Counted from the stretch's first letter, positions 49,701 through 60,319 are shown. The stretch is 64,000 nucleotides of DNA from Acidilobaceae archaeon (GCA_027080775.1 JALWPV010000032.1:124001-188000); one strand, 5' to 3'. Notes: generated by a model from the sequence alone, not told the origin. A program made the numbers and translations.

Positions 49701-50314
49701 ACAAGATAGACCCCGGGAGCCTCGTGGGGGGCGCGGCGGCCATGAGCCTAGACGTGGAGGACCTCCTAAACGCCCGCTTCTACCATAGGGTCCTACCGGC
49801 GGCCGTGGTCCTGATGTTCGTATCCATGCTCGTAGCATACGGCGGCGCAGTAGCGGCCCTCGCTGCTGTAGCAGTGGTAACGCTGGCGGCGGAGTACTCC
49901 ATAGGCCTCACGGTGTTCTACTACCAGAGTATCAGGGGCATGCCGGTCGTCTGGTTCCTCCCGATAGTCGTATTCACGGCCATACTAGGGGTGGGGATGG
50001 ACTACAATAGCTTCTCGATAAGCAGGGCGGCCGAGGAGTGCCTCAAGCGCTGCGACCCCAAGGCTATAGAGGAGTCCGTCTCGAAGGTGGCCATACTCGT
50101 CCTAGGCCTAGCAACCATAATGGCGGGCGCCTACGGGGGGCTCACGCTAAGCTCGACTCCGCACATGAGGATGATGGGGGTCTCGCTGCTGCTAGGCGTG
50201 CTCTTCGCTGGCATACTGGCGAGCATCGCCCTCACGCCGCCCCTCATAGCGCTCCTGGGTAAGGCGGCCTGGTGGCCGTGGGGCCCGAAGGCGGAGGCAG
50301 CCGAGGAGGTCTGA
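46784..50314 (+). CDS. Large MMPL/RND-superfamily membrane transporter
   Basis: A 1176-residue membrane protein. The N-terminal helix (AVILAWIVIAGLAAPLAA) is followed by an exceptionally long extracellular region of about 600 residues rich in helices and N-glycosylation sequons. A five- to six-helix MMPL block follows (LVFIILAIVLESIVAVFLPF, with GLGLGIDYATLISRRFREE), then a second external loop and second helical block (GVGMDYNSFSISRAAEE). The GxGxDY motifs in both halves are the proton-relay segments of RND/MMPL permeases. It is predicted to export lipids or other hydrophobic compounds; the cargo is unknown. Start ATG at 46784. The PadR gene follows at once. Confidence 0.9.
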   Translation: MGARLGASEAIARRAWAVILAWIVIAGLAAPLAAKLNNVIQTKEESYLPPNVESVRAERALGGGSKAQPDAVIVVDGVNVSLESYWRLREPWRGIDWGNATHISWISILDGIYSKAYNESLGGVNQTLQGLEGYEKLWNATLQASDGLEKLALLLNATAKSLAGADRAYKGYWSAAQSLARAKPGLERLLAAVTALCQGTPRAYGALLFDVARAEYLIENLTNAYERGYLTKADVERVVQASNMSSAGIPPLDPMVVVEVFNLTMKAGGPSFFTNTLAAWEAYAILNATMPPQTSRYLEALYHRVSEKLAGEPSLRGLASQGPQGLREALGIALNTTVAEAAPAAVDYGWALANETKSPIVGWAVEAYARAECSPNATTEALTYAMYKQLVSNKMNPEVAAFIARGVARGNLTKEAVARVSLKVVAATAAKAGAPPVLLEAINSSEAVTILLRFDPNATGALESNATLARLAAARLLEERHDGMEIEPQVLEALAAGEPPERLAIKLVEAKAPPQARPLLRLFEEKGIPRSREELAEMAAPLMVEAAVERGVPKAQAEMAVEAAVKVFLGEENLTSAAASLARKVLEAAWGEVLKNIEGSMVSKDHRAFTVILFHVTYRQAKRIEGEISNATARAGFTGARVVGTGGVIVDHDMKESAIKSVERSDRVSMALVFIILAIVLESIVAVFLPFTGIGLGLATALGVAYLPARGGALTITDVSRSIMFSTGLGLGIDYATLISRRFREEYARLGDKRRAAAAALRLSARPVVAGATTAAIGFGSLALAWDFPFLKSIGLSVPLAIGFVVAASLTFIPALLALVGSSNALWWPVGAKPRGTGRGARALGRLVSRRAAAAALVAIVVVAAAPAIYEHVTFKGSHDLTLMMPEGTESLEGLKIINSRFDPGVLYPLYVVPSNTSSAKAVADAVASLSCVSKAVVENTSSGTRYVLVIPSVVPMSRAGVSCARQVREVAHKIDPGSLVGGAAAMSLDVEDLLNARFYHRVLPAAVVLMFVSMLVAYGGAVAALAAVAVVTLAAEYSIGLTVFYYQSIRGMPVVWFLPIVVFTAILGVGMDYNSFSISRAAEECLKRCDPKAIEESVSKVAILVLGLATIMAGAYGGLTLSSTPHMRMMGVSLLLGVLFAGILASIALTPPLIALLGKAAWWPWGPKAEAAEEV

Positions 50315-50319
50315 GAGCC

Positions 50320-50766
50320 TTGGGCTACGACCCCCTGAAGGTGAGGCTGAAGTTCATGGTATTAACGCTCCTAGCCGTGAAGCCTAGCCACGGCTACGAG
50401 CTCAGCAAGGAGATAGAGGAGGTCACACTCGGCAGCGTGAAGGCTGGCCCCGGGAGCCTCTACCCGGTGCTGAGGGAGCTGAGTGAGGAGGGCCTTATTG
50501 AGGAGGAGGTCGAGGTCGAGGGTGGAAGGCTCAGGAAGGTCTATAGGCTAACCGAGAAGGGCTGGGCGGAGCTGGCTAAGGCTATAGAGGCTGCCTACAC
50601 TATCAGTAACAGTATAAACGAGATACTAGCCCTCGCTAAGAGGAAGCTCGAGGAGAAGGGCCGCAGGTCCTGCGTGCCCCGGGACATCCTCTACTACCTC
50701 GGCCGCCTCGAGGAGAGGATCAGGAGGATAAGGGAGGTCCTCGAGGAGAACGCCTGCCCCGACTAG
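50320..50766 (+). CDS. PadR-family regulator linked to MMPL transporter
   Basis: A 148-residue PadR regulator: LKFMVLTLLAVKPSHGYELS, then KAGPGSLYPVLRELSEEGLI and wing GGRLRKVYRLTEKGWAELA. A C-terminal coiled-coil dimerisation region follows (LEERIRRIREVLEENACPD). TTG at 50320 (reads MGYDPLKVRL) follows GAGGAGGT and starts 5 nt after the transporter stop; the longer frame from 50272 overlaps the transporter. PadR proteins often repress efflux genes in response to ligands, so feedback control of the transporter is likely. The stop shares CTAG with rqcH. Confidence 0.9.
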   Translation: MGYDPLKVRLKFMVLTLLAVKPSHGYELSKEIEEVTLGSVKAGPGSLYPVLRELSEEGLIEEEVEVEGGRLRKVYRLTEKGWAELAKAIEAAYTISNSINEILALAKRKLEEKGRRSCVPRDILYYLGRLEERIRRIREVLEENACPD

Positions 50767-52727
50767 CCGGGAGCCCCGAGCCTCTTTGAGCCCCTCCTAG
50801 CGGCTAGTATCCTCGAGCGCCCCGGGATCCTGCGGGCAACCTCCTCCACGGGTAGCCCCAGGGCTAGGTGCCTCTCCCCGGCCGGGAGGACCCGTGCGAG
50901 CCTCTCCCTCACGGCCTCCGCAGCCTCCTCCACCCTGAGATCCCCTGGCGCTAGGACCACGTAGGCCAGGCTCCTCAGGGCCACGAGGTCCTCGGGGCCC
51001 ACTATGGCCATGGGCGCCCCCTCCTCGGTAACCGCGAGGCCCAGGGCTAGGCGCATGGGTATGGGGGGTAGGTAGTTCTTCCTACCGTAGACCATGAAGG
51101 CGCCCCTCGCTAGGTACTCCCCGGCCGGGGGGCTCTTGGATACCTGGCGCCCCCAGGCCCAGTAGACCCTAACGCTCCCCAGGCCAGCCTTCCAGGCTCT
51201 GCTGTAGGCCGCCGCTATCACGGCCGCGTCGAGTAGGTCCCCCTTGCTGGGGGTCCTGCCCTCGGTCTTCACGACAACGGCGGGGGCGCCGTGTATGTCG
51301 GCGTGCATGAATATGTCCTCGTCGCCAAGGTAGCGCTTAACGACACTCTCGTTCTGGCTGGCGTCCCTGCCCCCTATGGCGAGGAAGCCCCCGCGCGTTA
51401 TGATCCAGTGGTACTTCTCGTACCACTCCCTCCTCCTGGTCCTAGCCAGCTCGGCCGCCCTCCTAGCCCTGGCCCTCACCTCGAGCTCGGCCAGCCTCTC
51501 CTCGGCCCTCTCAATGGCCTCCCGGGCTCTCCTGGCCTTAGCCTCAGCCTCCCCCGCCTCGGCGTAGAGCCTCACTATCACTCTATCAACGGTCTCCCCC
51601 GCCCTAACCGTGAGGGGCTCGGGCAGGTCGGGTATCCTGAGCGTGTAGGATCCCCGGGAGGCCTCGACGCTGGCGACGCCGGGGCACGAGGCGACAGCCT
51701 CCCAGCCCCCGCGCCGCCTGGCCTCCTCGGCGCAGCGCACAGCCTCCTCGACGGCTTGGTAGTTGGCGGCGACGGCCTCGGCGAGCCTCCTCAACCGCCT
51801 GGCTCTCTCCTCGTATTCCCCGAGGGTCCTCCTCGCCTCCTCCAGGCTCGCGAGTAGCTTGGCCTTCTCGGCGTCAACGCTTCCCCCGCGAGTCCCCGGC
51901 TCCTGGAGGAGGTGGAAGAGCTCGTCCAAAGCCCAGTCGACGCTATCATAGGCCCTGACCTCCACGTCCCCCCGGCCCTCGAGCCTCGTGGGCCTGAAGG
52001 GCGTGGCCTCCAGGACCCCGGGTCCAACGGCTAAGTAGCCCCGGCCCTCGAGGGACTCCCTGATTAACCTCGAGACAGCATCGGCGAGGGCCTCCAGCTC
52101 CCCCCTGCCGAGGCTATCAGGGCTCCTAGAGGCCTCAATGCCAGCCCTGTAGGCGGCTTCCTCCGCTGCCTCGCCGGGGAGGCCGAGGCCCCTGACCAGG
52201 CCCCTCACCACGTCCCTCTGACCAGCTAGGCTTTCAGCAAGCTCCTCGGGCGTGGGGGGCTCCAGGGGGTTCCGGGCTGGCGGGGGCGGGGGCTTGTAGG
52301 GCTGCTTGGGCTTGACGATCCTGTCCCTGACCTCCATGTAGCGGCTCGCAGCCAGTATCACCCCGGACTCGTCGAGAAGCGCCGCTACCCCCCGCGGCAC
52401 CAGCTCCACTAGGAGGCTGTGGCCCCCCTGGAACCTTAGGACTGCTATTCTGTCCCACCCGAGCCTCTCGATGGCCTCCAGCCTCCTGCCCCTCAAGTGC
52501 TTCCTAGCCAGTGCGAGGAGGGGCGTCTGTCTGGGAGTCGAGGGTGGTTGAAGCCTCCTCGTTGCGTGGATCCTCCTACCAGGCTCAGCCGCGACGAGTA
52601 AGTCTAGGCCGGGAGCCTTGAAGCGCAGTAGGAGGACATCACCCACCTGGTAGATATTCGCGAGCCTCGCTCCAGCCAGCGCCGAGCCCGTCTTGCCGAG
52701 CCATGCCTCGAGGTCTAGTATGCTCAT
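50763..52727 (-). CDS. rqcH: RqcH/NEMF-family ribosome quality-control protein
   Basis: A 654-residue homologue of eukaryotic NEMF/Rqc2 and bacterial RqcH, which bind stalled large ribosomal subunits and direct C-terminal tailing of the nascent chain. Visible parts: NFACT-N domain from MSILDLEAWLGKTGSALAGA, a central helical and coiled-coil region (about 270-420, EEARRTLGEYEERARRLRRL), and the NFACT-R domain (GGFLAIGGRDASQNESVVKR, DIFMHADIHGAPAVVVK). ATG at 52727 was chosen because the conserved N-terminus begins there; an extension up to 52925 has no conserved look and overlaps sdhB. Confidence 0.92.
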   Translation of the reverse strand: MSILDLEAWLGKTGSALAGARLANIYQVGDVLLLRFKAPGLDLLVAAEPGRRIHATRRLQPPSTPRQTPLLALARKHLRGRRLEAIERLGWDRIAVLRFQGGHSLLVELVPRGVAALLDESGVILAASRYMEVRDRIVKPKQPYKPPPPPARNPLEPPTPEELAESLAGQRDVVRGLVRGLGLPGEAAEEAAYRAGIEASRSPDSLGRGELEALADAVSRLIRESLEGRGYLAVGPGVLEATPFRPTRLEGRGDVEVRAYDSVDWALDELFHLLQEPGTRGGSVDAEKAKLLASLEEARRTLGEYEERARRLRRLAEAVAANYQAVEEAVRCAEEARRRGGWEAVASCPGVASVEASRGSYTLRIPDLPEPLTVRAGETVDRVIVRLYAEAGEAEAKARRAREAIERAEERLAELEVRARARRAAELARTRRREWYEKYHWIITRGGFLAIGGRDASQNESVVKRYLGDEDIFMHADIHGAPAVVVKTEGRTPSKGDLLDAAVIAAAYSRAWKAGLGSVRVYWAWGRQVSKSPPAGEYLARGAFMVYGRKNYLPPIPMRLALGLAVTEEGAPMAIVGPEDLVALRSLAYVVLAPGDLRVEEAAEAVRERLARVLPAGERHLALGLPVEEVARRIPGRSRILAARRGSKRLGAPG

Positions 52728-52834
52728 ACTCTTCCTAGCCAACGCGTACTCCCCAGGGCCCACCCCCCGGGGACCCGTATTATCTATGGGAGCCTGGAAA
52801 CGGCCACGGCTGGCTGGGCTTTTGGGGGTGCACC

Positions 52835-52848
52835 AAAAAGAGGGAAGG
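52835..52848 (-). terminator. T-run terminator after sdhB
   Basis: The minus strand downstream of the sdhB stop reads CCCTCTTTTTGG (TTTTT at 52835-52839), the only T run in the GC-rich gap before rqcH. Confidence 0.45.
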
Positions 52849-52887
52849 CCGCGCTGGGGATCGGGAGTGGGGTAAGAGTCCGGGGTC

Positions 52888-53835
52888 TTACTCGTAGATC
52901 TTGTAGCGTAGCCTGATCTTGACACCGTCTACCTCTATCTCAACAGGCTCCTCCTCGAGCTTCTTCAGGTCCACGTCGGGGCTGACGAGCTGCGCCTCGG
53001 GTGGCATGGGCTTCCTGGGCTTCCACTCCTTGGGCGGCGGCGCTGGCTTCGAGGTCTTCTTCTTGCGTAGGAGGCCGAGCTTGTACTTGTAGAGCAGGTT
53101 GCGGAGCCTCTGTATCGCCTGGGCGGGATCCACCACCTTGGGGCACACCATGCTGCAGGTCCCAGCGTAGTGGCAGCGGTGGCAGCCGTGCTCGTCGTCG
53201 GCTATCATAAGCCTCATCTCCCAGGCCTCATCCCTCGGGTCCACGACGTAGCGGAAGAGGTAGCCGAGGGCCTGGGGGCCCAGGTACTCTGGGTCGCTGG
53301 CGGCGACGGGGCACGCGGCGTAGCAGAGCCCGCAGCTTATGCAGAGGGTGAACTCCTCCATGAACTCGAACTGCTCGGGCGTCACGATGTAGGGGCCCTT
53401 CGGATCCTCCTGCTCCTCCTTATCGTTCCTTATCAGGTAGGGCTTGACCTTCTTGTGCTTCTCGAAGAAGCTCGTGAAGTCTGTGAGGAGGTCCCTTATC
53501 ACGGGGAAGTTGTAGAGAGGCTCCAGGGTGACGACGGGGTTCGACTCGTCGGCCACCTCGGCTATCTGCGTCTGGCAGGCGAGCCTCGGCACGCCGTTAA
53601 TCACCATGCCGCAGCTACCGCAGACACCCATCCTACAGCTGTACCTCCAGACTAGCGTGTGGTCGATCTCCTCCTTGATCTTAAGGAGGGCGTCGAGGAC
53701 AGTCATACCCCTGCTAGTCTCGACCTTGTACTCTTGCCACCACTCCCTGCCGCTGACGGGGTTGTACCTCCTGATCCTGAAGGTCACGACCTTCGGCGGG
53801 GCCTTAGTAGCCGCCTCAGGGTTTATACCGACCAT
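52888..53835 (-). CDS. sdhB: Succinate dehydrogenase iron-sulfur subunit
   Basis: Electron-transfer subunit with three Fe-S clusters. In its 315 residues: [2Fe-2S] ligands in YSCRMGVCGSCGMVINGVP and RLACQT, a [4Fe-4S] motif CISCGLCYAACP, and a third motif CHRCHYAGTCSMVCPK with the spacing of the [3Fe-4S] site. The C-terminal 50 residues are Lys/Pro-rich and longer than in bacterial homologues. It is the last gene of the sdhA-C-D-B operon, 17 nt after sdhD, and a T-rich terminator follows. GTG at 53835 reads MVGINPEAATKAPP. Confidence 0.96.
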   Translation of the reverse strand: MVGINPEAATKAPPKVVTFRIRRYNPVSGREWWQEYKVETSRGMTVLDALLKIKEEIDHTLVWRYSCRMGVCGSCGMVINGVPRLACQTQIAEVADESNPVVTLEPLYNFPVIRDLLTDFTSFFEKHKKVKPYLIRNDKEEQEDPKGPYIVTPEQFEFMEEFTLCISCGLCYAACPVAASDPEYLGPQALGYLFRYVVDPRDEAWEMRLMIADDEHGCHRCHYAGTCSMVCPKVVDPAQAIQRLRNLLYKYKLGLLRKKKTSKPAPPPKEWKPRKPMPPEAQLVSPDVDLKKLEEEPVEIEVDGVKIRLRYKIYE

Positions 53836-53852
53836 CCACCATCACCCCCCGG

Positions 53853-54194
53853 CTAGGGCCACAGCGCCACCACAGTCCATGTCGCTATCGCCGCGAATAC
53901 TATGAAGAGGAACCAGAACAGTCCATCCCAGACCTTGCCCCACCTCGGGCTCCACTCGTGGAGTATGCCCCTGACGCCGTTCAAGCCGTGGAAGAGAGTT
54001 ATGTATGCCAGTATCAGCAGGCCCCAGGCCCACCAGCTCTGGTACTGGTGCTGGACGAAGGCGGTCTGGAGGGTCTGGTGGTAGTGGCTGTAGCCCCAGA
54101 GCCATGGCAGCCTCTCGGCTAGGTGGTAGCCGAGGAAGAAGATTATGAGGATGGCCGTTATGTACTGCCACACCTGGATCCTAGAGGCGCCCAT
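53853..54194 (-). CDS. sdhD: Succinate dehydrogenase membrane anchor subunit D
   Basis: A 113-residue membrane anchor with three helices: ITAILIIFFLGYHLAERLPW, a central helix with WGLLILAYITLFHGLNGVRGI (conserved FHGxNGxR, candidate haem-ligand His), and LFWFLFIVFAAIATWTVVAL. ATG at 54194 (MGASRIQVWQY) begins 2 nt after the sdhC stop, so the two are coupled. The subunit anchors SdhAB and passes electrons to quinone. Confidence 0.88.
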   Translation of the reverse strand: MGASRIQVWQYITAILIIFFLGYHLAERLPWLWGYSHYHQTLQTAFVQHQYQSWWAWGLLILAYITLFHGLNGVRGILHEWSPRWGKVWDGLFWFLFIVFAAIATWTVVALWP

Positions 54195-54196
54195 CG

Positions 54197-54679
54197 CTAC
54201 CACACCCCGAATATGAGCAGGCCAGCTATAACCCATAGCACGGGCCAGAGGGCGAAGACGACGTAGAGGAGCTTCCTCTGGCATGCCCTATAGGTCGGGG
54301 GTATGTAGGGTGGCTTAGGCCTCTCGGGCCTTCCGATGCAGAGGCCGAAGAACTCGGTTATCAGGAGTCTTATCCCGTTCATGCCGTGGAAGAGCACCGA
54401 GCCGGCGACGATGAACTCGCCTATCTCGTTCCAGGGGTTGTTGAACTCCTCCATGAGCTTCGTCCAGGCGTCCCAGCCGGCCCTCGCGGGGGTGTTGGTT
54501 ACCACGACGTGGGCTAGCAGGTAGAGTATTATTATGACGCCAGTGACCCTGTGTAGGACGAACGCGAGCCTCTCCGGGTGGTCCTCCACCCGGACGAGCC
54601 AGGGGTTCAGGCTGGCCCGGAGCAGGCCGGGCCTGTTCTCCTTGAGCCTCGCCTTAGCCCCACGAGACAAGGCCATCAC
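54197..54679 (-). CDS. sdhC: Succinate dehydrogenase cytochrome b subunit C
   Basis: A 160-residue membrane subunit with the SdhC signature RLAFVLHRVTGVIIILYLLAHV and a second helix pair containing GSVLFHGMNGIRLLITEFFG. The last helix is LWPVLWVIAGLLIFGVW. Histidines in the first and second helices are candidate haem b ligands. ATG at 54679 or 54676. It lies 6 nt after sdhA. Confidence 0.9.
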   Translation of the reverse strand: MMALSRGAKARLKENRPGLLRASLNPWLVRVEDHPERLAFVLHRVTGVIIILYLLAHVVVTNTPARAGWDAWTKLMEEFNNPWNEIGEFIVAGSVLFHGMNGIRLLITEFFGLCIGRPERPKPPYIPPTYRACQRKLLYVVFALWPVLWVIAGLLIFGVW

Positions 54680-54685
54680 CCCGGA

Positions 54686-56449
54686 CTAGTACTTCCTCTC
54701 CACGGGCTTCCATGTGGTGACGGCGACCGGCCAGTAGCTTATTGAGACGTCATCCTCGCCGTACCTCACGGCGAGGCTGTGCTTGAGCCAGTTCTCATCG
54801 TCCCTCTTGGGGTAGTCGAGCCTGTAGTGGGCGCCCCTGCTCTCGGTCCTGTTTAGGGCCAGCTTAGCCACGACTAGGGCAACGTCTAGGAGGTTGGCGG
54901 TCTCGATGGCCGCCGTCAGGTCGGTGTTGTATATGGGGTCCTTGTCCTCGACGTAGACGCTCTCCCTGAACTTCTTCCTGAGCTCCAGTATCTTGGCTAG
55001 GCCCTCCTGCATCCCATCGCCATCCCTGAAGACGTAGAAGTACTTACCCATTACGTTCCTGACCTCCCTCTTTATCTCGTAGCTGGGCGTGCCGCTCTCC
55101 CTGCTCAGCAGGCCCCAGACCCACTCCTCCTCGCGCCTGGTTCTCTCGGGGCTAGGGCCTGTTACGTCGCTCTCCCTTACTCTAAGGGCATACTCGGCCG
55201 CCAGGAGCCCGGTTATCCTACCGCTGACAAGGCACTCGGCAGTGCTGTTCGTGCCGAGCCTGTTGGCACCGTGTATGCTGGCACATGCCGCCTCGCCCGC
55301 CGCGAAGAGGCCCCTGATCCAGCGGCCCTCGGTGTCGAGGACCTTGTAGTTGCCGTCCGTGTGTATACCGCCCATCGTGTAGTGGGCCGCGGGCCTCACG
55401 GGTATCGGCTCCTCGGCCGGGTCTATGCCTGCGTAGCGTATCGCTATCTCCCTGACGGCTGGGAGCCTCTCGTTCAGCTTCTCCTCGCCTAGGTGGCGGA
55501 GGTCTAGCAGGACGTAGCCGAGGCCGCTCTCCTCGTGGACGAACCCCCTGCCCTCCAGTATCTCCCTCATCATGCACCTCGACACTATGTCCCTCGGGGC
55601 CAGCTCGCCCTTCGTGGGTGCACACTCCTGGCGGAGCATGAACCTCTCGCCCTTATTGTTGAGTAGGTAGCCGCCCTCTCCCCTGGCGCCCTCCGTTATC
55701 AGGATCCCGCTCGGCACGAGGCCCGTGGGGTGGAACTGGACGAACTCCATGTCCTTGAGGGGCACCCCGGCCCTGAACGCCACGGCGTACGCATCGCCGG
55801 TAACTGTGTGGGCGTAGGTCGTGAAGTTGTAGAGCCTCCCGCCGCCTCCCATCGCTATTATCGCGGCCTTGCTCTTGAAGAGGTAGAGCTTGCCCTCCCT
55901 GAGGTTTATGGCGTAGACGCCCTTGTAGGCGCCGTCCTCCACTACGATGTTGGTTATGAACCACTCGTCATACCTCTCCCAGCCATCGTACTGGAGGAGC
56001 TTGTTGTAGAGGGTCTGCATCTCGAAGAAGCCCGTCTTGTCCGCGGCGAAGGTTGCCCTGGGGAAGCTGTGGCCGCCGAAGGGCCTCTGCGCTATCCTGC
56101 CGTCGGGCCTCCTATTCCAGGGGAGCCCCCAGTGGTCTAGAAGCAGTATCTCCATTGGCATAAGCTTCACGAACTTCCACACGACATCCTGGTCGGCAAG
56201 GAAGTCGCTGCCCTTGACGGTGTCCCAGGCGTGGAGGGCGAAGCTGTCTCCCTCGTCGGGGTAGAGCACGGCGGCAGTGCCGCCCTCGGCTGAGACGCTG
56301 TGGCTCCTCATGAGGTGCAGCTTGCTTATAATGCCAACGTCGACCTTGTCTCCGTACTTCCTCTTAATCTCGACGGCCGCCCTGAGCCCCGCTATACCGC
56401 TCCCCAGGATCACCACGTCGTGGTATATCGTCTCCACACCGCTTGACAC
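54686..56449 (-). CDS. sdhA: Succinate dehydrogenase/fumarate reductase flavoprotein
   Basis: FAD-binding catalytic subunit of 587 residues: dinucleotide fold DVVILGSGIAGLRAAVEIKR, HSVSAEGGTAAVL (covalent FAD-histidine region), FVQFHPTGLVPSGILITEGARGEG in two conserved blocks, HYTMGGIHTDGNYKVL (active-site region), ANRLGTNSTAECLVSGRITG, and the C-terminal SRGAHYRLDYPKRDDENWLK. It works in the citric acid cycle or, reversed, in the dicarboxylate/4-hydroxybutyrate carbon-fixation cycle known from related crenarchaea. Start GTG at 56449. A TATA-like CATATATG at 56531-56539 would give a 60-nt leader. Confidence 0.97.
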   Translation of the reverse strand: MSSGVETIYHDVVILGSGIAGLRAAVEIKRKYGDKVDVGIISKLHLMRSHSVSAEGGTAAVLYPDEGDSFALHAWDTVKGSDFLADQDVVWKFVKLMPMEILLLDHWGLPWNRRPDGRIAQRPFGGHSFPRATFAADKTGFFEMQTLYNKLLQYDGWERYDEWFITNIVVEDGAYKGVYAINLREGKLYLFKSKAAIIAMGGGGRLYNFTTYAHTVTGDAYAVAFRAGVPLKDMEFVQFHPTGLVPSGILITEGARGEGGYLLNNKGERFMLRQECAPTKGELAPRDIVSRCMMREILEGRGFVHEESGLGYVLLDLRHLGEEKLNERLPAVREIAIRYAGIDPAEEPIPVRPAAHYTMGGIHTDGNYKVLDTEGRWIRGLFAAGEAACASIHGANRLGTNSTAECLVSGRITGLLAAEYALRVRESDVTGPSPERTRREEEWVWGLLSRESGTPSYEIKREVRNVMGKYFYVFRDGDGMQEGLAKILELRKKFRESVYVEDKDPIYNTDLTAAIETANLLDVALVVAKLALNRTESRGAHYRLDYPKRDDENWLKHSLAVRYGEDDVSISYWPVAVTTWKPVERKY

Positions 56450-56530
56450 GCCCTAACACCCTCGCACACTAGTGGGCGGCGCCCTCACGCCCCAGGGCGC
56501 GTTGCCATGGGGCATCTATGAAGGGGGAGC

Positions 56531-56539
56531 TACATATAT
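56531..56539 (-). promoter_or_regulatory. TATA-like box for the sdh operon
   Basis: Minus-strand CATATATGTA lies about 85 nt before the sdhA GTG and is the best TATA word in the gap; GCTATAAGG further upstream (about 56549-56560) is an alternative. Confidence 0.4.
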
Positions 56540-56582
56540 GTGCAGGGCCCTTATAGCAGGATAGTGTTTGGGTTCTAATATG

Positions 56583-56592
56583 CTAAAAACCC
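56583..56592 (-). terminator. T-run terminator after cdc48
   Basis: The minus strand reads GGGGTTTTTAGCA just after the cdc48 stop, with TTTTT at 56585-56589. Confidence 0.45.
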
Positions 56593-56603
56593 CTGCCAGA
56601 GGG

Positions 56604-58799
<2,196 letters not shown>

Positions 58800-58898
58800 C
58801 TACACCCACATGCTTGATGAAAGCGGGGGCTTAAGTATTCAATGCCAAGAAGAAGAGGCGGGGACGCCTCCCTGGAGAGTGGGAGGGTCGGGGCGTCC

Positions 58899-60260
58899 CT
58901 ACTTCCTAAGGTTCCTGTCGGCCTCCCTTATTAGGTCGGCTATGATCTCCAGGCCCTTCCTGAGGTGCTCCTCCTCTATGACGAGAGGCGGTGCTATCCT
59001 TATTGTGGAGACCCCGGCTCCTATCACGAGGACGCCCCTCTTGAAGGCGTGCTCGAGGATCCATGCAAGCTCCTTCTTAGCGGGCTCCTTTGTCCTGTGG
59101 TCACGCACTAGCTCAACGCCAATCATGAGGCCCTTGCCCCTGACGTCGCCTATCAGCTCCACCTCCTCGGCTAGGTCCCTGAAGAACCTGATCACCTCCT
59201 CCCCTAGGCGGGCTGCGCGGTCGTAGAGTCTCTCCTCCTCTATGACGTCTATCACGGCCCTCATGGCTGCTAAAGCCACGGGGTTGCCCCCGAAGGTTGT
59301 GGCGTGGCTCCCAGGCGGCAGGTCCATCACGTCCCTCCTACCTATCACGGCCGCCAGAGGTAGGCCACTGGCTATCGCCTTGGCGGTGGTCACTATGTCA
59401 GGCTCCACGCCCCAGTGCTGAACGGCCCACCACTTGCCGGTCCTGGCAAAGCCGCTCTGGACCTCGTCCACGGCGAGTAGTATGCCGTGCTTCCTGGTGA
59501 GCTTCCTGAGGCCTGGCAGGAAGTTGTCTGGCGGCACGATGTAGCCCCCCTCTCCCTGTATGGGCTCGAGGATCACCATGGCGACCTCGGAGGGGTCAAC
59601 AAGCTTTGAGAGCACCCAGTCCTCGAGGTATGCGAGAACCGCCTCACCGCACTCCTCGGGCTCCTCGGCCTTGAAGGGGCACCGGTAAGGGTAGGGGTAG
59701 GGCACGTGGATCACGCTGGGGAGCAGGGGGCTGAAGCCCTTCCTGTGAACGGGCTTGCTCGCAGTGAGGCTCAGGGCGCCCATGGTCCTCCCGTGGAAGG
59801 CCCCCAGGAAGGCTATGATGTACTGCCTCTCGCCTCTGAAGTGGCCCCTGGCCACCTTTATGGCTCCCTCGACGCTCTCGGCCCCGCTGTTGGCGAAGAA
59901 CACCTTGCCCTCGCTTATCGGGGCCACGGAGAGGAGCCTCTCCGCCCCGAGGACTGCCTCCTCGTAGTAGAAGTCCGTCAGGCTGTAGTGGAGGAGCTTC
60001 TCGGCCTGCCTCTTAATGGCCTCCACGACCCTCGGGTGAAGATGGCCGACGTTCAGGACTGCGAGGCCGCTGTTGAAGTCTATGTACACGTTACCATCTA
60101 CGTCCTCGACTAGGTCCCCGCGGCCAGTCTTTATGACGAGTGGGTACCACCTGACGAAGCTCTGCATCAGGAGGTTCTCGTCTCTCTCAATGATCTCCCT
60201 GGCCCTGGGGCCCGGCGGTTCCACCACTATCTTAGGCGCCTCCTCGGGCATATGACCCAC
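58899..60260 (-). CDS. Class III PLP aminotransferase (GabT/ArgD-like)
   Basis: Fold-type I, class III aminotransferase or racemase of 453 residues: GNVYIDFNSGLAVLNVGHLHP, FFANSGAESVEGAIKVAR (PLP phosphate site), AFHGRTMGALSLTASKP, EPIQGEGGYIVPP, LAVDEVQSGFARTGKWWA, and the Schiff-base lysine in TTAKAIASGLPLAAV. Hyperthermophile relatives include ornithine aminotransferases and broad-specificity amino-acid racemases, so the reaction is not fixed. GTG at 60260 and ATG at 60251 are both near the transcription start expected from TATA-like TTTTAATA at 60288-60295. Confidence 0.92.
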   Translation of the reverse strand: MGHMPEEAPKIVVEPPGPRAREIIERDENLLMQSFVRWYPLVIKTGRGDLVEDVDGNVYIDFNSGLAVLNVGHLHPRVVEAIKRQAEKLLHYSLTDFYYEEAVLGAERLLSVAPISEGKVFFANSGAESVEGAIKVARGHFRGERQYIIAFLGAFHGRTMGALSLTASKPVHRKGFSPLLPSVIHVPYPYPYRCPFKAEEPEECGEAVLAYLEDWVLSKLVDPSEVAMVILEPIQGEGGYIVPPDNFLPGLRKLTRKHGILLAVDEVQSGFARTGKWWAVQHWGVEPDIVTTAKAIASGLPLAAVIGRRDVMDLPPGSHATTFGGNPVALAAMRAVIDVIEEERLYDRAARLGEEVIRFFRDLAEEVELIGDVRGKGLMIGVELVRDHRTKEPAKKELAWILEHAFKRGVLVIGAGVSTIRIAPPLVIEEEHLRKGLEIIADLIREADRNLRK

Positions 60261-60319
60261 CAGACAGGGGGAGGGTGGGCCCCTTCTATTAAAACAAGCA
60301 GGTATGGACGTCGCCTAGG

